64,000 nt of DNA from NCBI RefSeq assembly GCF_003254585.1, contig NZ_QJGZ01000037.1:62001-126000 (forward strand), written 5' to 3'. Below are positions 18,777 to 29,208 of this stretch, in pieces (the stretch's first letter is position 1; each line of letters begins with the position of its first letter). Source of the DNA: Flavobacterium sharifuzzamanii. Its GTDB lineage: Bacteria > Bacteroidota > Bacteroidia > Flavobacteriales > Flavobacteriaceae. Under the pieces are notes generated by a model, which did no database searches, was not told the DNA's origin, and saw only the letters and a list, made by a program, of their open reading frames with translations. The translations under genes and the position numbers were made by a program.

Positions 18777-20480
18777 CTAAAATTTAACATTGTAACAGAT
18801 TGTGAGTATACTGTTATAAAATTTTATTTCGGCTTGATTTGTGCTACCATTGGCTATTATTATCTTTAATAAGCCATTTTTAGTTAGTAGTCCTAAACCT
18901 ACACCGGCACTAATTAAACTCGTGAATTTTTTGCTGTTTTTGGTTGAAACCTGATCTTGGTAAATTCCATAATCAAGTATTGTGTGGATGTATAAATTTG
19001 AACTGAGTAAATATCTGTATTCGGTAATGAATAGATTTGCAATGTTTCCTTGTAAGCTATTTTCGGAGAAGCCTCTAATTGAATTTAATCCTCCAAATCT
19101 GAAAAGTTCATTTATTATGTAATTGTCGCTTTTTAAATATAAAATTTGAGGGTTGATGTAAATGAAGTTCTTTTTGTTTAATTCGAAATTGTAAGATAGA
19201 TTTATATTGGTGTAAAATTGATTTGTTTCTGTTGTTTCAGGAGTGTTATTTGTTGTTCTTTTTCCATAGCCAAATAATATGTTTGCATATGATTTTCTTG
19301 GAAACAAATAGTTAGAATTGTCGTTTTTTTTGTATTCTAGGGTGGAGGTAAAATAGGAGTTTTTAAAATCACTTATTGTTGAACTGTTGGTGTTTTGTAT
19401 GTCACTCGATTCTGTTGATTGATATCCTATATATACTTTAGAATTGTAGTTTAGAAAATAGCCTAAATTTATTTCTGTTTTTGTGTTTTGAAATGTACTG
19501 TCCTGTTTAAAAATATTTAGTTGGGCTTTTATTCCTAGAGGACTTTTAAAAATGTACGGGATTTCCAGTTTTGTATTAAATGTTGTTTGTTTGTTTCCAT
19601 CGCTTTTCCAATATAATGAAAATTGTTCTCCTGCATGAAGTGTGTTGATTAAGGAAATGTCTAAATAGCCATTAAGACGTATTTTTTTACTGTCGTCGTT
19701 TGAAAAGCCAATATAACCATCAAAAGTGTTTGCTTTTCTCTTATCTATATATGTATAGACTTTCGTCGAGTCTTTAGTAAATAAGATTTCGGGGTATTTG
19801 GTTTGAGAAACAAACTCAAAGCTATTAATGTCGTCAGAAATTTTTTTAACGGTTTCTTGGTTAAAAGTTTTATTGATATATTTTTTGTTCAATTGCTTTA
19901 ACGCTCCTTCAGGGAAAAAGCCTTTCACATAAGGATTGTTGTAATTCAAAACAATTGAATTCAAAGCTCTTTTTTTTTCAGAGTCAAGACTTAGATCTGC
20001 ATATATTATGGTGTTCTTTTTCTTAAGATTTTTTAGTTTTATTTTGGTGAATGCATAGCCAGCTTTTTCCTTATTTGAAATTTCTTGACTTAAAAAGTTT
20101 TCAAGTTCTGTGTAAGGGATAATTATGCTGTCTTTTGAAATTTTATTTGAATCATAAAAGAGACTATTTGTGCCTATATATATATGGATCTCTTTTATTT
20201 TGTTTTTTAGGTCTATCAAAACAATATATGAGCTGTCATTGATCTTTTTGTTTTCAATTATTTCAGAGTCTATGTAGCCTTGCTTTGTGAGATGGTTTAA
20301 AGTAGTGGAAATTTCATTATTGAGAGATTTTACGTTTATATGTTTTTTTACATATGGAATAGAATCGATTGTTGAGCTTTGCTGTTTATTGATTCCATTT
20401 ATATTCAAATAAAAAGATTGTGCGAAACAATTTGAGGATAAAAGTAAAATGAGTATGTATTGTAATTGTTTCAAATGCAA
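18777..20480 (-). CDS. Omp85/BamA-like outer membrane protein with POTRA-like N terminus
   Basis: A 567-aa exported protein with a signal peptide ending CFAQ (about residue 21). Residues about 25-250 contain beta-alpha repeats that look like POTRA domains (for example GYIDSEI, KAGYAFTKIKL). The remainder is a beta barrel ending ICYNVKF. The FGGLNSIRGF segment (RGF at about 469-471) is the conserved loop motif of the Omp85 superfamily. It is shorter than BamA (about 800 aa), so it is probably not the essential assembly factor but a TamA/ShlB-like relative. It lies 87 nt before the second susC on the same strand and may be in the same unit, although susC has its own upstream element. Confidence 0.8.
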   Translation of the reverse strand: MHLKQLQYILILLLSSNCFAQSFYLNINGINKQQSSTIDSIPYVKKHINVKSLNNEISTTLNHLTKQGYIDSEIIENKKINDSSYIVLIDLKNKIKEIHIYIGTNSLFYDSNKISKDSIIIPYTELENFLSQEISNKEKAGYAFTKIKLKNLKKKNTIIYADLSLDSEKKRALNSIVLNYNNPYVKGFFPEGALKQLNKKYINKTFNQETVKKISDDINSFEFVSQTKYPEILFTKDSTKVYTYIDKRKANTFDGYIGFSNDDSKKIRLNGYLDISLINTLHAGEQFSLYWKSDGNKQTTFNTKLEIPYIFKSPLGIKAQLNIFKQDSTFQNTKTEINLGYFLNYNSKVYIGYQSTESSDIQNTNSSTISDFKNSYFTSTLEYKKNDNSNYLFPRKSYANILFGYGKRTTNNTPETTETNQFYTNINLSYNFELNKKNFIYINPQILYLKSDNYIINELFRFGGLNSIRGFSENSLQGNIANLFITEYRYLLSSNLYIHTILDYGIYQDQVSTKNSKKFTSLISAGVGLGLLTKNGLLKIIIANGSTNQAEIKFYNSILTICYNVKF

Positions 20481-20573
20481 TTATTTTGTTAGTTAAATGT
20501 AAAGCAAATATCTAATGTTTCTCGCTGAAATCATAGATATAAATAATGTTGTTGAAAATTAATGATTTAACGT

Positions 20574-20603
20574 TTGTATAGTGAAAATTATTTTATACAT
20601 TTG
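20574..20603 (+). promoter_or_regulatory. Promoter of the str operon (rpsL)
   Basis: TTG at 20574-20576 and TACATTTG at 20596-20603, separated by 19 nt, match the Bacteroidota housekeeping promoter consensus. Transcription should start near 20608, giving a leader of about 50 nt. Confidence 0.85.
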
Positions 20604-20607
20604 CAAC

Positions 20608-20622
20608 CCCGTAAAAAGCGGG
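20608..20622 (+). promoter_or_regulatory. Short GC hairpin at the 5' end of the rpsL leader
   Basis: CCCG pairs with CGGG (20608-20611 with 20619-20622), plus a possible T-G pair, around an A-rich loop. It sits at the predicted 5' end of the mRNA and may stabilise it or serve in regulation; the role is inferred. Confidence 0.45.
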
Positions 20623-20656
20623 AATTTAATAAACATAATAATTTTTAGTATTAATT

Positions 20657-21040
20657 ATGCCAACAATTCAACAATTAGTAAGAACAGGAAGAACTCAGAT
20701 CACTAAGAAGAGTAAATCGGTTGCTTTAGATTCTTGTCCTCAAAGAAGAGGGGTTTGTACGCGTGTTTACACTACTACACCAAAAAAACCAAACTCTGCA
20801 ATGCGTAAAGTTGCGCGTGTACGTTTGACAAATGGTAATGAGGTGAATGCTTACATCCCTGGAGAAGGACATAATCTACAAGAGCACTCGATAGTATTAG
20901 TGCGAGGTGGAAGGGTAAAAGATTTACCAGGTGTTAGATATCATATCGTTCGTGGAGCTCTTGATACGTCAGGTGTTGCAGGAAGAACGCAAAGAAGATC
21001 TAAGTACGGTGCTAAACGCCCAAAAGAAGCAAAAAAGTAA
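20657..21040 (+). CDS. rpsL: 30S ribosomal protein S12
   Basis: A 127-aa S12 that sits at the decoding centre of the 30S subunit. The motifs [12 protein letters not shown] and [12 protein letters not shown] are intact, with K43 and K88, the positions where streptomycin-resistance changes occur, both in the common wild-type state; D89 is the residue methylthiolated in many bacteria. It is the first gene of the str operon, behind a consensus promoter. Confidence 0.99.
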
Positions 21041-21064
21041 TTTAAAAACTTTTAAGAAAAAGAC

Positions 21065-21541
21065 ATGAGAAAAAGAGCGGCAAAGAAAAGACCACTTTTA
21101 CCGGATCCAAGGTTTAATGACCAATTAGTTACACGTTTTGTGAACAACTTAATGTGGGATGGTAAGAAATCTACAGCTTTTAAAGTATTTTATGATGCAA
21201 TTGATATCATCGAAACTAAAAAGCAAAATGATGAGAAGACTTCATTAGAGATCTGGAAAGATGCTTTAACAAACGTTATGCCTCACGTAGAAGTACGTAG
21301 CCGTAGAGTTGGTGGAGCTACATTCCAAATCCCAATGCAGATTCGTCCAGACAGAAAAATTTCTATGGCAATGAAGTGGTTAATACTTTATTCTAGAAGA
21401 AGAAATGAGAAATCTATGGCACAACGTTTAGCTTCTGAGTGTTTAGCTGCGGCTAAAGAAGAAGGTGCTGCGGTTAAGAAAAGAATGGATACTCACAAAA
21501 TGGCAGAAGCTAATAAAGCATTCTCTCACTTTAGATTTTAA
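21065..21541 (+). CDS. rpsG: 30S ribosomal protein S7
   Basis: A 158-aa S7, the primary binder of the 3' major domain of 16S rRNA. It opens [17 protein letters not shown] and contains the family signature around [16 protein letters not shown]. Normal length. It is 24 nt after rpsL and 10 nt before fusA, in the standard str order. Confidence 0.99.
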   Translation: MRKRAAKKRPLLPDPRFNDQLVTRFVNNLMWDGKKSTAFKVFYDAIDIIETKKQNDEKTSLEIWKDALTNVMPHVEVRSRRVGGATFQIPMQIRPDRKISMAMKWLILYSRRRNEKSMAQRLASECLAAAKEEGAAVKKRMDTHKMAEANKAFSHFRF

Positions 21542-21551
21542 TTCGTAAGAA

Positions 21552-23708
21552 ATGGCTAGAGATTTAAAATATACAAGAAATATCGGAATCGCTGCTCACA
21601 TTGATGCTGGTAAAACAACAACAACTGAGCGTATTCTTTTTTATACTGGAAAGTCACACAAAATTGGTGAGGTGCACGATGGTGCTGCAACAATGGACTG
21701 GATGGCTCAAGAGCAGGAAAGAGGTATTACAATTACTTCTGCTGCTACAACTTGTACTTGGAACTTTCCAACTGTGCAAGGTAAAGTTATTCCTGAATCA
21801 TTACCATACCACTTTAATATTATTGATACTCCTGGACACGTTGACTTTACTGTAGAGGTAAATCGTTCTTTACGTGTGCTTGATGGTTTAGTTTTCTTAT
21901 TTAGTGCTGTTGATGGTGTTGAGCCTCAATCAGAAACTAACTGGAGACTTGCTGATCAATATAGAGTTCCTCGTATGGGATTCGTAAATAAAATGGACCG
22001 TCAAGGTGCTAACTTTTTAGCTGTATGCGGACAGGTTAAAGATATGTTGAAATCGAATGCGGTTGCAATTACTTTACCTATTGGTGATGAAGCAGATTTT
22101 AAAGGTATTGTTGACTTAGTTAAAAATCAAGCTATTGTGTGGCATGATGAAACTCAAGGAGCTACTTTTGATATTGTTGATATCCCAGCTGATATGGTTG
22201 ATGATGTGAAACACTACCGTTCTATCCTTATCGAAGAGATTGCTACTTATGATGAGAATCTGTTAGATAAATACATGGAAGATGAAAACTCTATTACAGA
22301 GGAGGAAATCAATAATGCTTTAAGAGCTGCAACTATTGATATGGCGATCATTCCTATGCTTGCTGGTTCTTCTTTCAAAAACAAAGGAGTTCAATTCATG
22401 TTAGATGCTGTTTGTAAGTATTTACCATCTCCATTAGATAAAGAAGGTATTGAAGGAATTCACCCTGACGATGCTGAATTATTAGAGGAAGATCAAACTA
22501 AAATCTTACGTCGCCCAGATGTAAAAGAGCCGTTCGCTGCTTTGGCATTTAAAATTGCTACTGACCCATTCGTAGGTCGTTTAGCTTTCTTCCGTGCTTA
22601 CTCTGGACGTTTAGATGCTGGTTCTTATGTTTTAAATACTCGTTCTGGTAACAAAGAGAGAATCTCTCGTATTTACCAAATGCACGCTAACAAACAAAAT
22701 CCAATCGAATTTATTGAGGCTGGAGATATTGGAGCTGCTGTAGGATTTAAAGATATTAAAACTGGAGATACTTTGTGTGATGAAAAGAGTCCAATTATCT
22801 TGGAATCTATGAAATTCCCAGAGCCAGTAATTGGTATTGCTATTGAGCCTAAAACTAAAGCTGACGTTGATAAAATGGGTATGGCTTTGGCTAAATTAGC
22901 TGAAGAGGATCCAACGTTTACTGTAAGAACTGATGAGGCTTCAGGTCAAACTATTATTTCTGGTATGGGTGAGCTTCACTTAGATATCTTAGTTGATCGT
23001 ATGAAACGTGAGTTTAAAGTAGAGGTTAACCAAGGTGAGCCGCAAGTAGAATACAAAGAGGCGTTTACTAAATCTGCTCAACATAGAGAAACTTACAAGA
23101 AACAATCTGGGGGTCGTGGTAAATTCGGTGATATCGTATTTAGAATCGAGCCTGCTGATGAAGTTGATGGTAAAGTTCCAGTTGGATTACAGTTCGTAAA
23201 TGAGGTAAAAGGTGGTAACGTTCCTAAAGAATATATCCCTGCTGTTGAAAAAGGTTTCCGTGAGGCTATGAAAACAGGTCCGTTAGCTGGATACGCTGTT
23301 GATAGTTTAAAAGTAACTTTATTAGACGGATCTTTCCACCCTGTGGATTCTGATGCTCTTTCTTTTGAATTAGCTGCAAGAATGGGTTATAAAGAATCTG
23401 GACGTGCTGCTGGAGCTGTTATTCTTGAGCCAATCATGAAAATCGAAGTTATTACTCCAGAAGAAAACATGGGTGATATCGTAGGTGACTTGAACCGTCG
23501 TAGAGGTCAGGTTAATGATATGGGTGATAGAAATGGTGCTAAAACTATTAAAGCTGATGTGCCTTTATCAGAAATGTTTGGTTATGTGACTACATTAAGA
23601 ACATTATCTTCTGGTAGAGCAACTTCAACAATGGAGTTTTCTCACTATGCGGAAACACCTTCTAACATTTCAGAAGAGGTAATCAAAAAAGCAAAAGGTA
23701 ACGCTTAA
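21552..23708 (+). CDS. fusA: Translation elongation factor G
   Basis: A 718-aa GTPase that drives tRNA and mRNA translocation on the ribosome. The G1 loop is AHIDAGKT (15-22), G2 lies in [10 protein letters not shown]3 is DTPGH and G4 NKMD. Domain II and the C-terminal domain IV/V segments ([17 protein letters not shown]) are complete. It lies between rpsG and rpsJ; the elongation factor Tu gene that follows in many phyla is absent here, as is usual in Bacteroidota. Confidence 0.99.
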   Translation: MARDLKYTRNIGIAAHIDAGKTTTTERILFYTGKSHKIGEVHDGAATMDWMAQEQERGITITSAATTCTWNFPTVQGKVIPESLPYHFNIIDTPGHVDFTVEVNRSLRVLDGLVFLFSAVDGVEPQSETNWRLADQYRVPRMGFVNKMDRQGANFLAVCGQVKDMLKSNAVAITLPIGDEADFKGIVDLVKNQAIVWHDETQGATFDIVDIPADMVDDVKHYRSILIEEIATYDENLLDKYMEDENSITEEEINNALRAATIDMAIIPMLAGSSFKNKGVQFMLDAVCKYLPSPLDKEGIEGIHPDDAELLEEDQTKILRRPDVKEPFAALAFKIATDPFVGRLAFFRAYSGRLDAGSYVLNTRSGNKERISRIYQMHANKQNPIEFIEAGDIGAAVGFKDIKTGDTLCDEKSPIILESMKFPEPVIGIAIEPKTKADVDKMGMALAKLAEEDPTFTVRTDEASGQTIISGMGELHLDILVDRMKREFKVEVNQGEPQVEYKEAFTKSAQHRETYKKQSGGRGKFGDIVFRIEPADEVDGKVPVGLQFVNEVKGGNVPKEYIPAVEKGFREAMKTGPLAGYAVDSLKVTLLDGSFHPVDSDALSFELAARMGYKESGRAAGAVILEPIMKIEVITPEENMGDIVGDLNRRRGQVNDMGDRNGAKTIKADVPLSEMFGYVTTLRTLSSGRATSTMEFSHYAETPSNISEEVIKKAKGNA

Positions 23709-23718
23709 TTTTAAGAAA

Positions 23719-24024
23719 ATGAGTCAAAAAATCAGAATAAAACTAAAATCTTACGATCACATGTTAGTAGATAAATCTGCTGAAAAGATCGTAAAAACAG
23801 TAAAAACTACTGGAGCAGTTGTAACAGGTCCAATTCCGTTGCCAACTCACAAAAAACTTTTCACTGTATTGCGTTCTCCGCACGTTAACAAAAAAGCGAG
23901 AGAGCAATTTGAAGTAATGTCATACAAGAGATTGATTGATATTTATTCATCTTCATCTAAAACTATTGATGCTTTAATGAAACTTGAATTGCCAAGTGGA
24001 GTTGAAGTAGAAATTAAAGTATAA
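23719..24024 (+). CDS. rpsJ: 30S ribosomal protein S10
   Basis: A 101-aa S10, a head-domain ribosomal protein that also partners NusB in antitermination in many bacteria. [14 protein letters not shown] and the [10 protein letters not shown] motif are intact. It closes the str transcription unit instead of opening the S10 operon: it is 10 nt after fusA and is followed by a strong terminator. Confidence 0.99.
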
Positions 24025-24045
24025 TTTTTTTATATTTTTTTATAT

Positions 24046-24078
24046 AAAAAGCGAGGCATTTTTGTCTCGCTTTTTTTT
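24046..24078 (+). terminator. Terminator after rpsJ
   Basis: AAAAAGCGAGGCA pairs with TGTCTCGCTTTTT (one G-T pair) and is followed by more T residues. It ends the str operon. Confidence 0.92.
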
Positions 24079-24329
24079 GTTTTTAAAAGTTGCTTTTGTT
24101 TTGGAAAAATTGAGGTTTTGTGTTTTTTTTAAATCTTTTAGCTTTAGGTAAAGTCCTTTGTTTTAGGGCTGTCCGAGTTTTTTCTGTTGTGAATTTATTA
24201 GCTAATTGTTAAGTGAAAAATATTTTTAGAGTGAATAAATGAGCTTGAGTTTTGATGTAAATATGGTTTGTTTTTGTGTTGTTTTGATGCTTGGATTTTG
24301 ATAATGAGCGATTTAATTTTTATAACAGT

Positions 24330-24360
24330 TTGGTTTATTCAATTTTAATATCTACTTTTG
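24330..24360 (+). promoter_or_regulatory. Promoter of the S10-spc-alpha operon (rplC)
   Basis: TTG at 24330-24332, 20-nt spacer, TACTTTTG at 24353-24360. Start of transcription near 24366 gives a leader of about 65 nt. Confidence 0.85.
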
Positions 24361-24364
24361 CACT

Positions 24365-24402
24365 CCCTGTTTGGAAATTTCTGTTATTTTCAAATTGAAG
24401 GG
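24365..24402 (+). promoter_or_regulatory. Leader hairpin of the rplC mRNA
   Basis: An outer pair CCCT/AGGG (24365-24368 with 24399-24402) encloses a 9-bp stem TTTGGAAAT/ATTTTCAAA (24370-24378 with 24386-24394, one G-T pair). No T tract follows, so it is not a terminator. It lies where other bacteria have the L4-regulated S10 leader; a regulatory role is inferred. Confidence 0.55.
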
Positions 24403-24429
24403 AATTTTAGTAATTAATAATTAATATTT

Positions 24430-25047
24430 ATGTCTGGGTTAATTGGTAAGAAAATCGGCATGACTAGTATTTTCGACGAAAACGGGAAAAACATTCCTTG
24501 TACAGTAATCGAAGCTGGTCCATGCGTTGTTACCCAAGTCAGAACCAACGAGGTTGACGGGTATGAAGCGTTGCAACTTGGTTTCGATGACAAAAACGAG
24601 AAACATTCTACTAAAGCTGCTTTAGGGCACTTTAAAAAAGCTGGAACTGTTGCTAAGAAAAAAGTCGTTGAATTCCAAGATTTTGCAACTGAACAAAAAT
24701 TAGGAGATCTTATTGATGTTACTATTTTTGAAGAAGGAGAATTTGTAGATGTACAGGGTGTATCTAAAGGTAAAGGTTTCCAAGGTGTTGTTAAACGTCA
24801 CGGTTTTGGTGGTGTTGGACAGGCTACTCATGGTCAGCACAACCGTTTAAGAGCGCCAGGTTCTGTAGGAGCTTCTTCTTATCCATCTAGAGTATTCAAA
24901 GGAATGCGTATGGCTGGAAGAATGGGAGGAGAAAATGTAAAAGTTCAAAACCTTAGAGTTTTAAAAGTAGTTGCTGAAAAGAATCTACTTGTTGTTAAAG
25001 GATGTGTTCCTGGGCACAAAAACTCTTATGTAATCATTCAGAAGTAA
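24430..25047 (+). CDS. rplC: 50S ribosomal protein L3
   Basis: A 205-aa L3 near the peptidyltransferase centre. [15 protein letters not shown] and the extended loop with [22 protein letters not shown] are typical. It is the first gene after the S10 promoter. The last base of its TAA stop is the first base of the rplD ATG. Confidence 0.99.
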   Translation: MSGLIGKKIGMTSIFDENGKNIPCTVIEAGPCVVTQVRTNEVDGYEALQLGFDDKNEKHSTKAALGHFKKAGTVAKKKVVEFQDFATEQKLGDLIDVTIFEEGEFVDVQGVSKGKGFQGVVKRHGFGGVGQATHGQHNRLRAPGSVGASSYPSRVFKGMRMAGRMGGENVKVQNLRVLKVVAEKNLLVVKGCVPGHKNSYVIIQK

Positions 25048-25676
25048 TGGAAGTAAAAGTATTAGATTTCAACGGAAAAGATACTGGAAGAAAAGTTCAA
25101 CTTTCTGATTCAGTATTCGCAATTGAACCAAACAATCACGCTGTATATCTTGATGTTAAGCAATATCTTGCTAATCAAAGACAAGGTACTCATAAAGCTA
25201 AAGAAAGAGCTGAGGTAACAGGAAGTACGCGTAAGATTAAAAAACAAAAAGGAACTGGTACTGCTCGTGCAGGAAGTGTTAAGAGTCCATTGTTTAAAGG
25301 TGGTGGAACAGTTTTCGGGCCAAGACCAAGAAGTTATTCATTCAAATTGAATAAAGGCTTAAAGAGGTTAGCTAGAAAATCGGCTTTCTCAATCAAAGCA
25401 AAAGAGTCAAATATTGTAGTTTTAGAAGACTTTAATTTTGAGGCGCCAAACACTAAAAATTTCATTAACGTTTTGAAAGCTTTAGGGTTAGAGAATAAAA
25501 AATCTTTATTTGTGTTGGGTGAGTCAAATAAAAACGTATATTTGTCGTCACGTAATTTAAAGGCTTCAAACGTCGTAACTAGCTCAGAATTAAGCACTTA
25601 CGCAATATTAAACGCTAACAATTTAGTGCTTTTGGAAGGTTCTTTAGAGTTAATTGAAGAAAATTTAAGTAAATAA
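25047..25676 (+). CDS. rplD: 50S ribosomal protein L4
   Basis: A 209-aa L4 lining the exit tunnel; in several bacteria it also represses its own operon. The tunnel loop with [20 protein letters not shown] is intact. I chose the ATG at 25047 ([10 protein letters not shown]), which overlaps the rplC stop by one base. An upstream in-frame start at 25002 lies inside rplC and would add residues with no family match. Confidence 0.98.
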   Translation: MEVKVLDFNGKDTGRKVQLSDSVFAIEPNNHAVYLDVKQYLANQRQGTHKAKERAEVTGSTRKIKKQKGTGTARAGSVKSPLFKGGGTVFGPRPRSYSFKLNKGLKRLARKSAFSIKAKESNIVVLEDFNFEAPNTKNFINVLKALGLENKKSLFVLGESNKNVYLSSRNLKASNVVTSSELSTYAILNANNLVLLEGSLELIEENLSK

Positions 25677-25683
25677 TAGGAAT

Positions 25684-25974
25684 ATGAGCATTATTATTAG
25701 ACCTATAGTAACGGAAAAAGTAACCAAAGAAAGTGAAGTTCTAAACCGCTTCGGATTCGTTGTTAACAAAAAAGCAAACAAAGTTGAGATTAAGAAAGCT
25801 GTTGAGGCTGCTTATGGAGTAACTATCGTTTCTGTTAATACAATGAATGTGAGACCAGATAGATCTACTAAATACACTAAAAGTGGTTTAATCAGTGGAA
25901 AGACAAATGCTTATAAAAAAGCAATTGTACAAGTACAAGAAGGAGAAACAATTGATTTTTACAACAATATCTAA
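25684..25974 (+). CDS. rplW: 50S ribosomal protein L23
   Basis: A 96-aa L23 at the tunnel exit, where trigger factor and the signal recognition particle dock. The PIVTEKVTKESE opening, the VNKKANKVEIKKAVE segment and VNTMNVRP are typical. It is 7 nt after rplD. Confidence 0.98.
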   Translation: MSIIIRPIVTEKVTKESEVLNRFGFVVNKKANKVEIKKAVEAAYGVTIVSVNTMNVRPDRSTKYTKSGLISGKTNAYKKAIVQVQEGETIDFYNNI

Positions 25975-25983
25975 GATAGAAAA

Positions 25984-26808
25984 ATGTCAGTAAGAAAATT
26001 AAAACCTATTACCCCGGGTCAGCGATTTAGAGTTGTGAATGGTTATGACGCTATTACAACTGATAAGCCGGAACGCTCTTTGATAGCGCCGATAAAAAAC
26101 TCAGGAGGTAGAAATAGTCAAGGAAAGATGACCATGCGTTATACGGGTGGTGGTCACAAGCAGAGATATCGTATCATCGATTTCAAAAGAACTAAAGATG
26201 GAATTCCAGCTACAGTGAAATCAATCGAATACGATCCAAATCGTACTGCATTTATCGCTTTATTAGCTTACGCTGATGGAGAGAAAACTTATATTATCGC
26301 TCAAAACGGATTGAAAGTTGGTCAGAAATTAGTTTCTGGACCAGAGTCTCAACCAGAGATTGGTAATACTTTACCTTTAAGCAGAATTCCTCTTGGAACT
26401 GTTATATCTTGTATTGAGTTACGTCCAGGACAAGGAGCTGTTATTGCTCGTTCAGCTGGAACTTTTGCTCAGTTAATGGCAAGAGACGGGAAATACGCAA
26501 CAATTAAAATGCCATCAGGTGAGACAAGATTAATCTTGTTAACTTGTTCAGCTACAATTGGAGCTGTTTCTAACTCTGACCACCAATTAGTTGTATCTGG
26601 AAAAGCAGGTAGAACAAGATGGTTAGGAAGAAGACCTAGAACTAGACCAGTAGCGATGAACCCTGTTGATCACCCTATGGGAGGTGGTGAAGGACGTTCT
26701 TCTGGAGGGCACCCACGTTCAAGAAACGGATTGCCAGCTAAAGGTTACAGAACTCGTTCTAAGAAAAACCCGAGTAACAAGTATATCGTAGAACGTAGAA
26801 AGAAATAA
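25984..26808 (+). CDS. rplB: 50S ribosomal protein L2
   Basis: A 274-aa L2, needed for subunit joining and peptidyltransferase activity. The C-terminal signature [17 protein letters not shown], with the conserved histidine, is complete, as is the N-terminal TPGQRFRV segment. Gaps are 9 nt upstream and 6 nt downstream. Confidence 0.99.
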   Translation: MSVRKLKPITPGQRFRVVNGYDAITTDKPERSLIAPIKNSGGRNSQGKMTMRYTGGGHKQRYRIIDFKRTKDGIPATVKSIEYDPNRTAFIALLAYADGEKTYIIAQNGLKVGQKLVSGPESQPEIGNTLPLSRIPLGTVISCIELRPGQGAVIARSAGTFAQLMARDGKYATIKMPSGETRLILLTCSATIGAVSNSDHQLVVSGKAGRTRWLGRRPRTRPVAMNPVDHPMGGGEGRSSGGHPRSRNGLPAKGYRTRSKKNPSNKYIVERRKK

Positions 26809-26814
26809 TAAGAT

Positions 26815-27093
26815 ATGGCACGTTCATTAAAAAAAGGACCTTTCGTTCATTATAAATTAGACAAGAAAGTTCAAGAAAACGTAGAAAGTGGTAAAAATGC
26901 AGTTGTTAAGACTTGGTCTAGAGCTTCAATGATTACACCAGATTTCGTTGGACAAACTATCGCAGTTCATAACGGTCGTCAATTTGTACCAGTTTACGTA
27001 ACAGAAAACATGGTAGGTCACAAATTAGGAGAGTTTTCACCAACTAGATCTTTTAGAGGTCATGCTGGAGCAAAAAATAAAGGTAAAAAATAA
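26815..27093 (+). CDS. rpsS: 30S ribosomal protein S19
   Basis: A 92-aa S19 in the 30S head. [11 protein letters not shown], the [14 protein letters not shown] segment and [16 protein letters not shown] are typical. It is 6 nt after rplB. Confidence 0.99.
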   Translation: MARSLKKGPFVHYKLDKKVQENVESGKNAVVKTWSRASMITPDFVGQTIAVHNGRQFVPVYVTENMVGHKLGEFSPTRSFRGHAGAKNKGKK

Positions 27094-27101
27094 AAGAAGC
27101 A

Positions 27102-27515
27102 ATGGGAGTTCGTAAAAGAGAAACAGCAGATGCGAGAAAAGAGGCTAATAAGTCTATCGCTTTCGCAAAATTGAATAACTGCCCTACTTCACCTAGAAAA
27201 ATGCGCTTAGTAGCGGACTTGGTAAGAGGTCAGAAGGTAGAAAGAGCACTTAACATTTTAAGATTCAGTTCTAAAGAAGCTTCAAGAAAATTAGAAAAAC
27301 TATTATTATCTGCAATCAATAACTGGGAGCAAAAAAATAGTGAAGGTAATTTAGAAGAAGCTGGATTATTTGTTAAAGAGATCAGAGTAGATGGTGGAAT
27401 GATGTTGAAAAGACTTCGTCCAGCTCCACAAGGTCGTGCACACAGAATAAGAAAACGTTCTAATCACGTTACAATCGTGCTTGGAGCTATAAATAACACA
27501 CAAAGCAATTCTTAA
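27102..27515 (+). CDS. rplV: 50S ribosomal protein L22
   Basis: A 137-aa L22 whose hairpin loop narrows the exit tunnel. Visible are the N-terminal [14 protein letters not shown], the loop region [16 protein letters not shown], and the SNHVTIVL strand. An N-terminal extension of about 20 residues precedes the conserved domain. It is 8 nt after rpsS. Confidence 0.99.
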
Positions 27516-27520
27516 GCAGC

Positions 27521-28279
27521 ATGGGACAAAAGACAAATCCAATTGGAAATAGACTTGGTATCATCAGAGGATGGGACTCAAACTGGTATGGTGGAAATGA
27601 TTACGGCGATAAATTAGCTGAAGATCACAAAATCAGAAAGTATATCCATGCTCGTTTATCAAAAGCTAGTGTATCAAAAGTAATCATTGAGAGAACTTTG
27701 AAACTTGTAACCGTTACTATCACTACTGCTAGACCTGGTATCATTATCGGAAAAGGTGGACAAGAGGTAGACAAGTTAAAAGAAGAACTTAAGAAAGTTA
27801 CTGACAAAGAGGTTCAAATTAACATCTTTGAAATTAAAAGACCTGAGCTAGATGCTTATCTTGTGGCTACAAGCATCGCTCGTCAAATCGAAAGCCGTAT
27901 TTCTTACAGACGTGCAATCAAAATGGCTATTGCTGCTTCTATGCGTATGAACGCTGAAGGTATCAAAGTTTTGATTTCTGGTCGTTTGAATGGTGCAGAG
28001 ATGGCGCGTTCAGAAGGTTTCAAAGAAGGTAGAATTCCTCTATCAACTTTCAGAGCTGACATTGATTATGCTTTGGCTGAAGCTCACACTACTTACGGTA
28101 GAATGGGTATCAAAGTATGGATCATGAAAGGTGAAGTTTACGGTAAGAGAGAACTTTCTCCACTTGCTGGAATGGATAAAAAACAATCTGGTACAGGTGG
28201 TGGAAAAGGTGGAGATGCTCCTAGAGGCAAATCTAACTTTAACAAAGGTGGAAAACCAGACGCTCGTAAAAGAAAGTAA
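27521..28279 (+). CDS. rpsC: 30S ribosomal protein S3
   Basis: A 252-aa S3 at the mRNA entry channel, with a KH domain ([17 protein letters not shown]) and the [14 protein letters not shown] segment. The C-terminal tail (about 215-252) is a low-complexity Gly, Lys and Arg stretch. It is 5 nt after rplV. Confidence 0.99.
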   Translation: MGQKTNPIGNRLGIIRGWDSNWYGGNDYGDKLAEDHKIRKYIHARLSKASVSKVIIERTLKLVTVTITTARPGIIIGKGGQEVDKLKEELKKVTDKEVQINIFEIKRPELDAYLVATSIARQIESRISYRRAIKMAIAASMRMNAEGIKVLISGRLNGAEMARSEGFKEGRIPLSTFRADIDYALAEAHTTYGRMGIKVWIMKGEVYGKRELSPLAGMDKKQSGTGGGKGGDAPRGKSNFNKGGKPDARKRK

Positions 28280-28298
28280 ATTTTTAAACTAAAGAAAA

Positions 28299-28724
28299 AT
28301 GTTACAGCCTAAAAGAACAAAATACCGTAAGGTACAAAAAGGTAGAATGAAAGGTAACTCTCAAAGAGGGCATGAACTTTCAAATGGAATGTTTGGTATT
28401 AAATCTGTACATGAAGATGGAATGTTCTTAACATCTCGTCAAATCGAAGCTGCGCGTATCGCTGCAACTCGTTACATGAAGAGAGAAGGACAATTGTGGA
28501 TTAAAATTTTCCCAGACAAACCTATCACTAAGAAGCCTCTTGAAGTACGTATGGGTAAAGGTAAAGGAGCAGTTGAATATTGGGCTGCTGTTGTTAAACC
28601 AGGAAGAATTATGTTTGAAGTTGGAGGAGTTCCATTGTCAGTTGCAAAAGAGGCTTTACGTCTTGCAGCTCAAAAACTTCCAGTAAAAACTAAGTTCGTC
28701 GTTGCTAGAGATTTCGAAGCATAA
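28299..28724 (+). CDS. rplP: 50S ribosomal protein L16
   Basis: A 141-aa L16 near the A-site tRNA elbow. It opens [16 protein letters not shown] and has RIFPDKP-like and [11 protein letters not shown] motifs. A 19-nt gap precedes it. Confidence 0.99.
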   Translation: MLQPKRTKYRKVQKGRMKGNSQRGHELSNGMFGIKSVHEDGMFLTSRQIEAARIAATRYMKREGQLWIKIFPDKPITKKPLEVRMGKGKGAVEYWAAVVKPGRIMFEVGGVPLSVAKEALRLAAQKLPVKTKFVVARDFEA

Positions 28725-28736
28725 TTTATATTTATT

Positions 28737-28928
28737 ATGAAACAATCAGAAATAAAAGATCTTTCTGCAGCGGAGTTGCAAGAAAAGCTTAGTCAAACTA
28801 AGAAAGTATATGCTGACCTAAAAATGGCTCACGCTATTTCTCCAATTGCTAACCCACTTCAAATTAGAAGCGTTAGAAGAACAGTTGCAAGATTGGCTAC
28901 AGAGTTAACTAAAAGAGAGTTACAATAA
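28737..28928 (+). CDS. rpmC: 50S ribosomal protein L29
   Basis: A 63-aa L29 beside the exit tunnel. It shows the two-helix pattern EIKDLSAAELQEKL and IRSVRRTVARLATEL. Located between rplP (12-nt gap) and rpsQ (17-nt gap) as expected. Confidence 0.97.
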   Translation: MKQSEIKDLSAAELQEKLSQTKKVYADLKMAHAISPIANPLQIRSVRRTVARLATELTKRELQ

Positions 28929-28945
28929 TTGTATTCTGCTGAAAG

Positions 28946-29206
28946 ATGGAAGAAAAAAGAAATTTAAGAAAAGAAAGAATAGGTGTTGTTACTTCAAATA
29001 AGATGGATAAATCTATCGTTATTTCTGAAGTAAGAAAAGTAAAACACCCATTATACGGTAAGTTCGTGTTGAAAACTAAGAAATATGTTGCACACGACGA
29101 AACAAACGACTGTAACATTGGAGATACTGTAAGAATTAGCGAAACGCGTCCTTTAAGTAAAACAAAATGTTGGAGATTAGTTGAAATCTTAGAAAGAGCT
29201 AAATAA
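28946..29206 (+). CDS. rpsQ: 30S ribosomal protein S17
   Basis: An 86-aa S17, an OB-fold 16S rRNA binder needed for early 30S assembly. Features are [29 protein letters not shown] and the [13 protein letters not shown] motif. It is 2 nt before rplN. Confidence 0.98.
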
Positions 29207-29208
29207 TT

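Larger units (their letters stand above)
24025..24429. other. 405-bp gap between the str and S10 parts of the ribosomal cluster
   Basis: It holds the terminator after rpsJ (24046-24078), the promoter before rplC (24330-24360) and the rplC leader hairpin (24365-24402). The part from about 24080 to 24325 is T-rich with no convincing gene or RNA. Confidence 0.7.

Noticed and set aside
7580..20480. Reading the SusCD region as a polysaccharide utilisation locus
   Set aside because: No glycan-degrading enzyme or regulator is encoded nearby, so this label is unsupported.
25002..25046. Longer start for rplD inside rplC
   Set aside because: The extra residues lie within the rplC coding region and match no L4; the ATG overlapping the rplC stop fits the family start.
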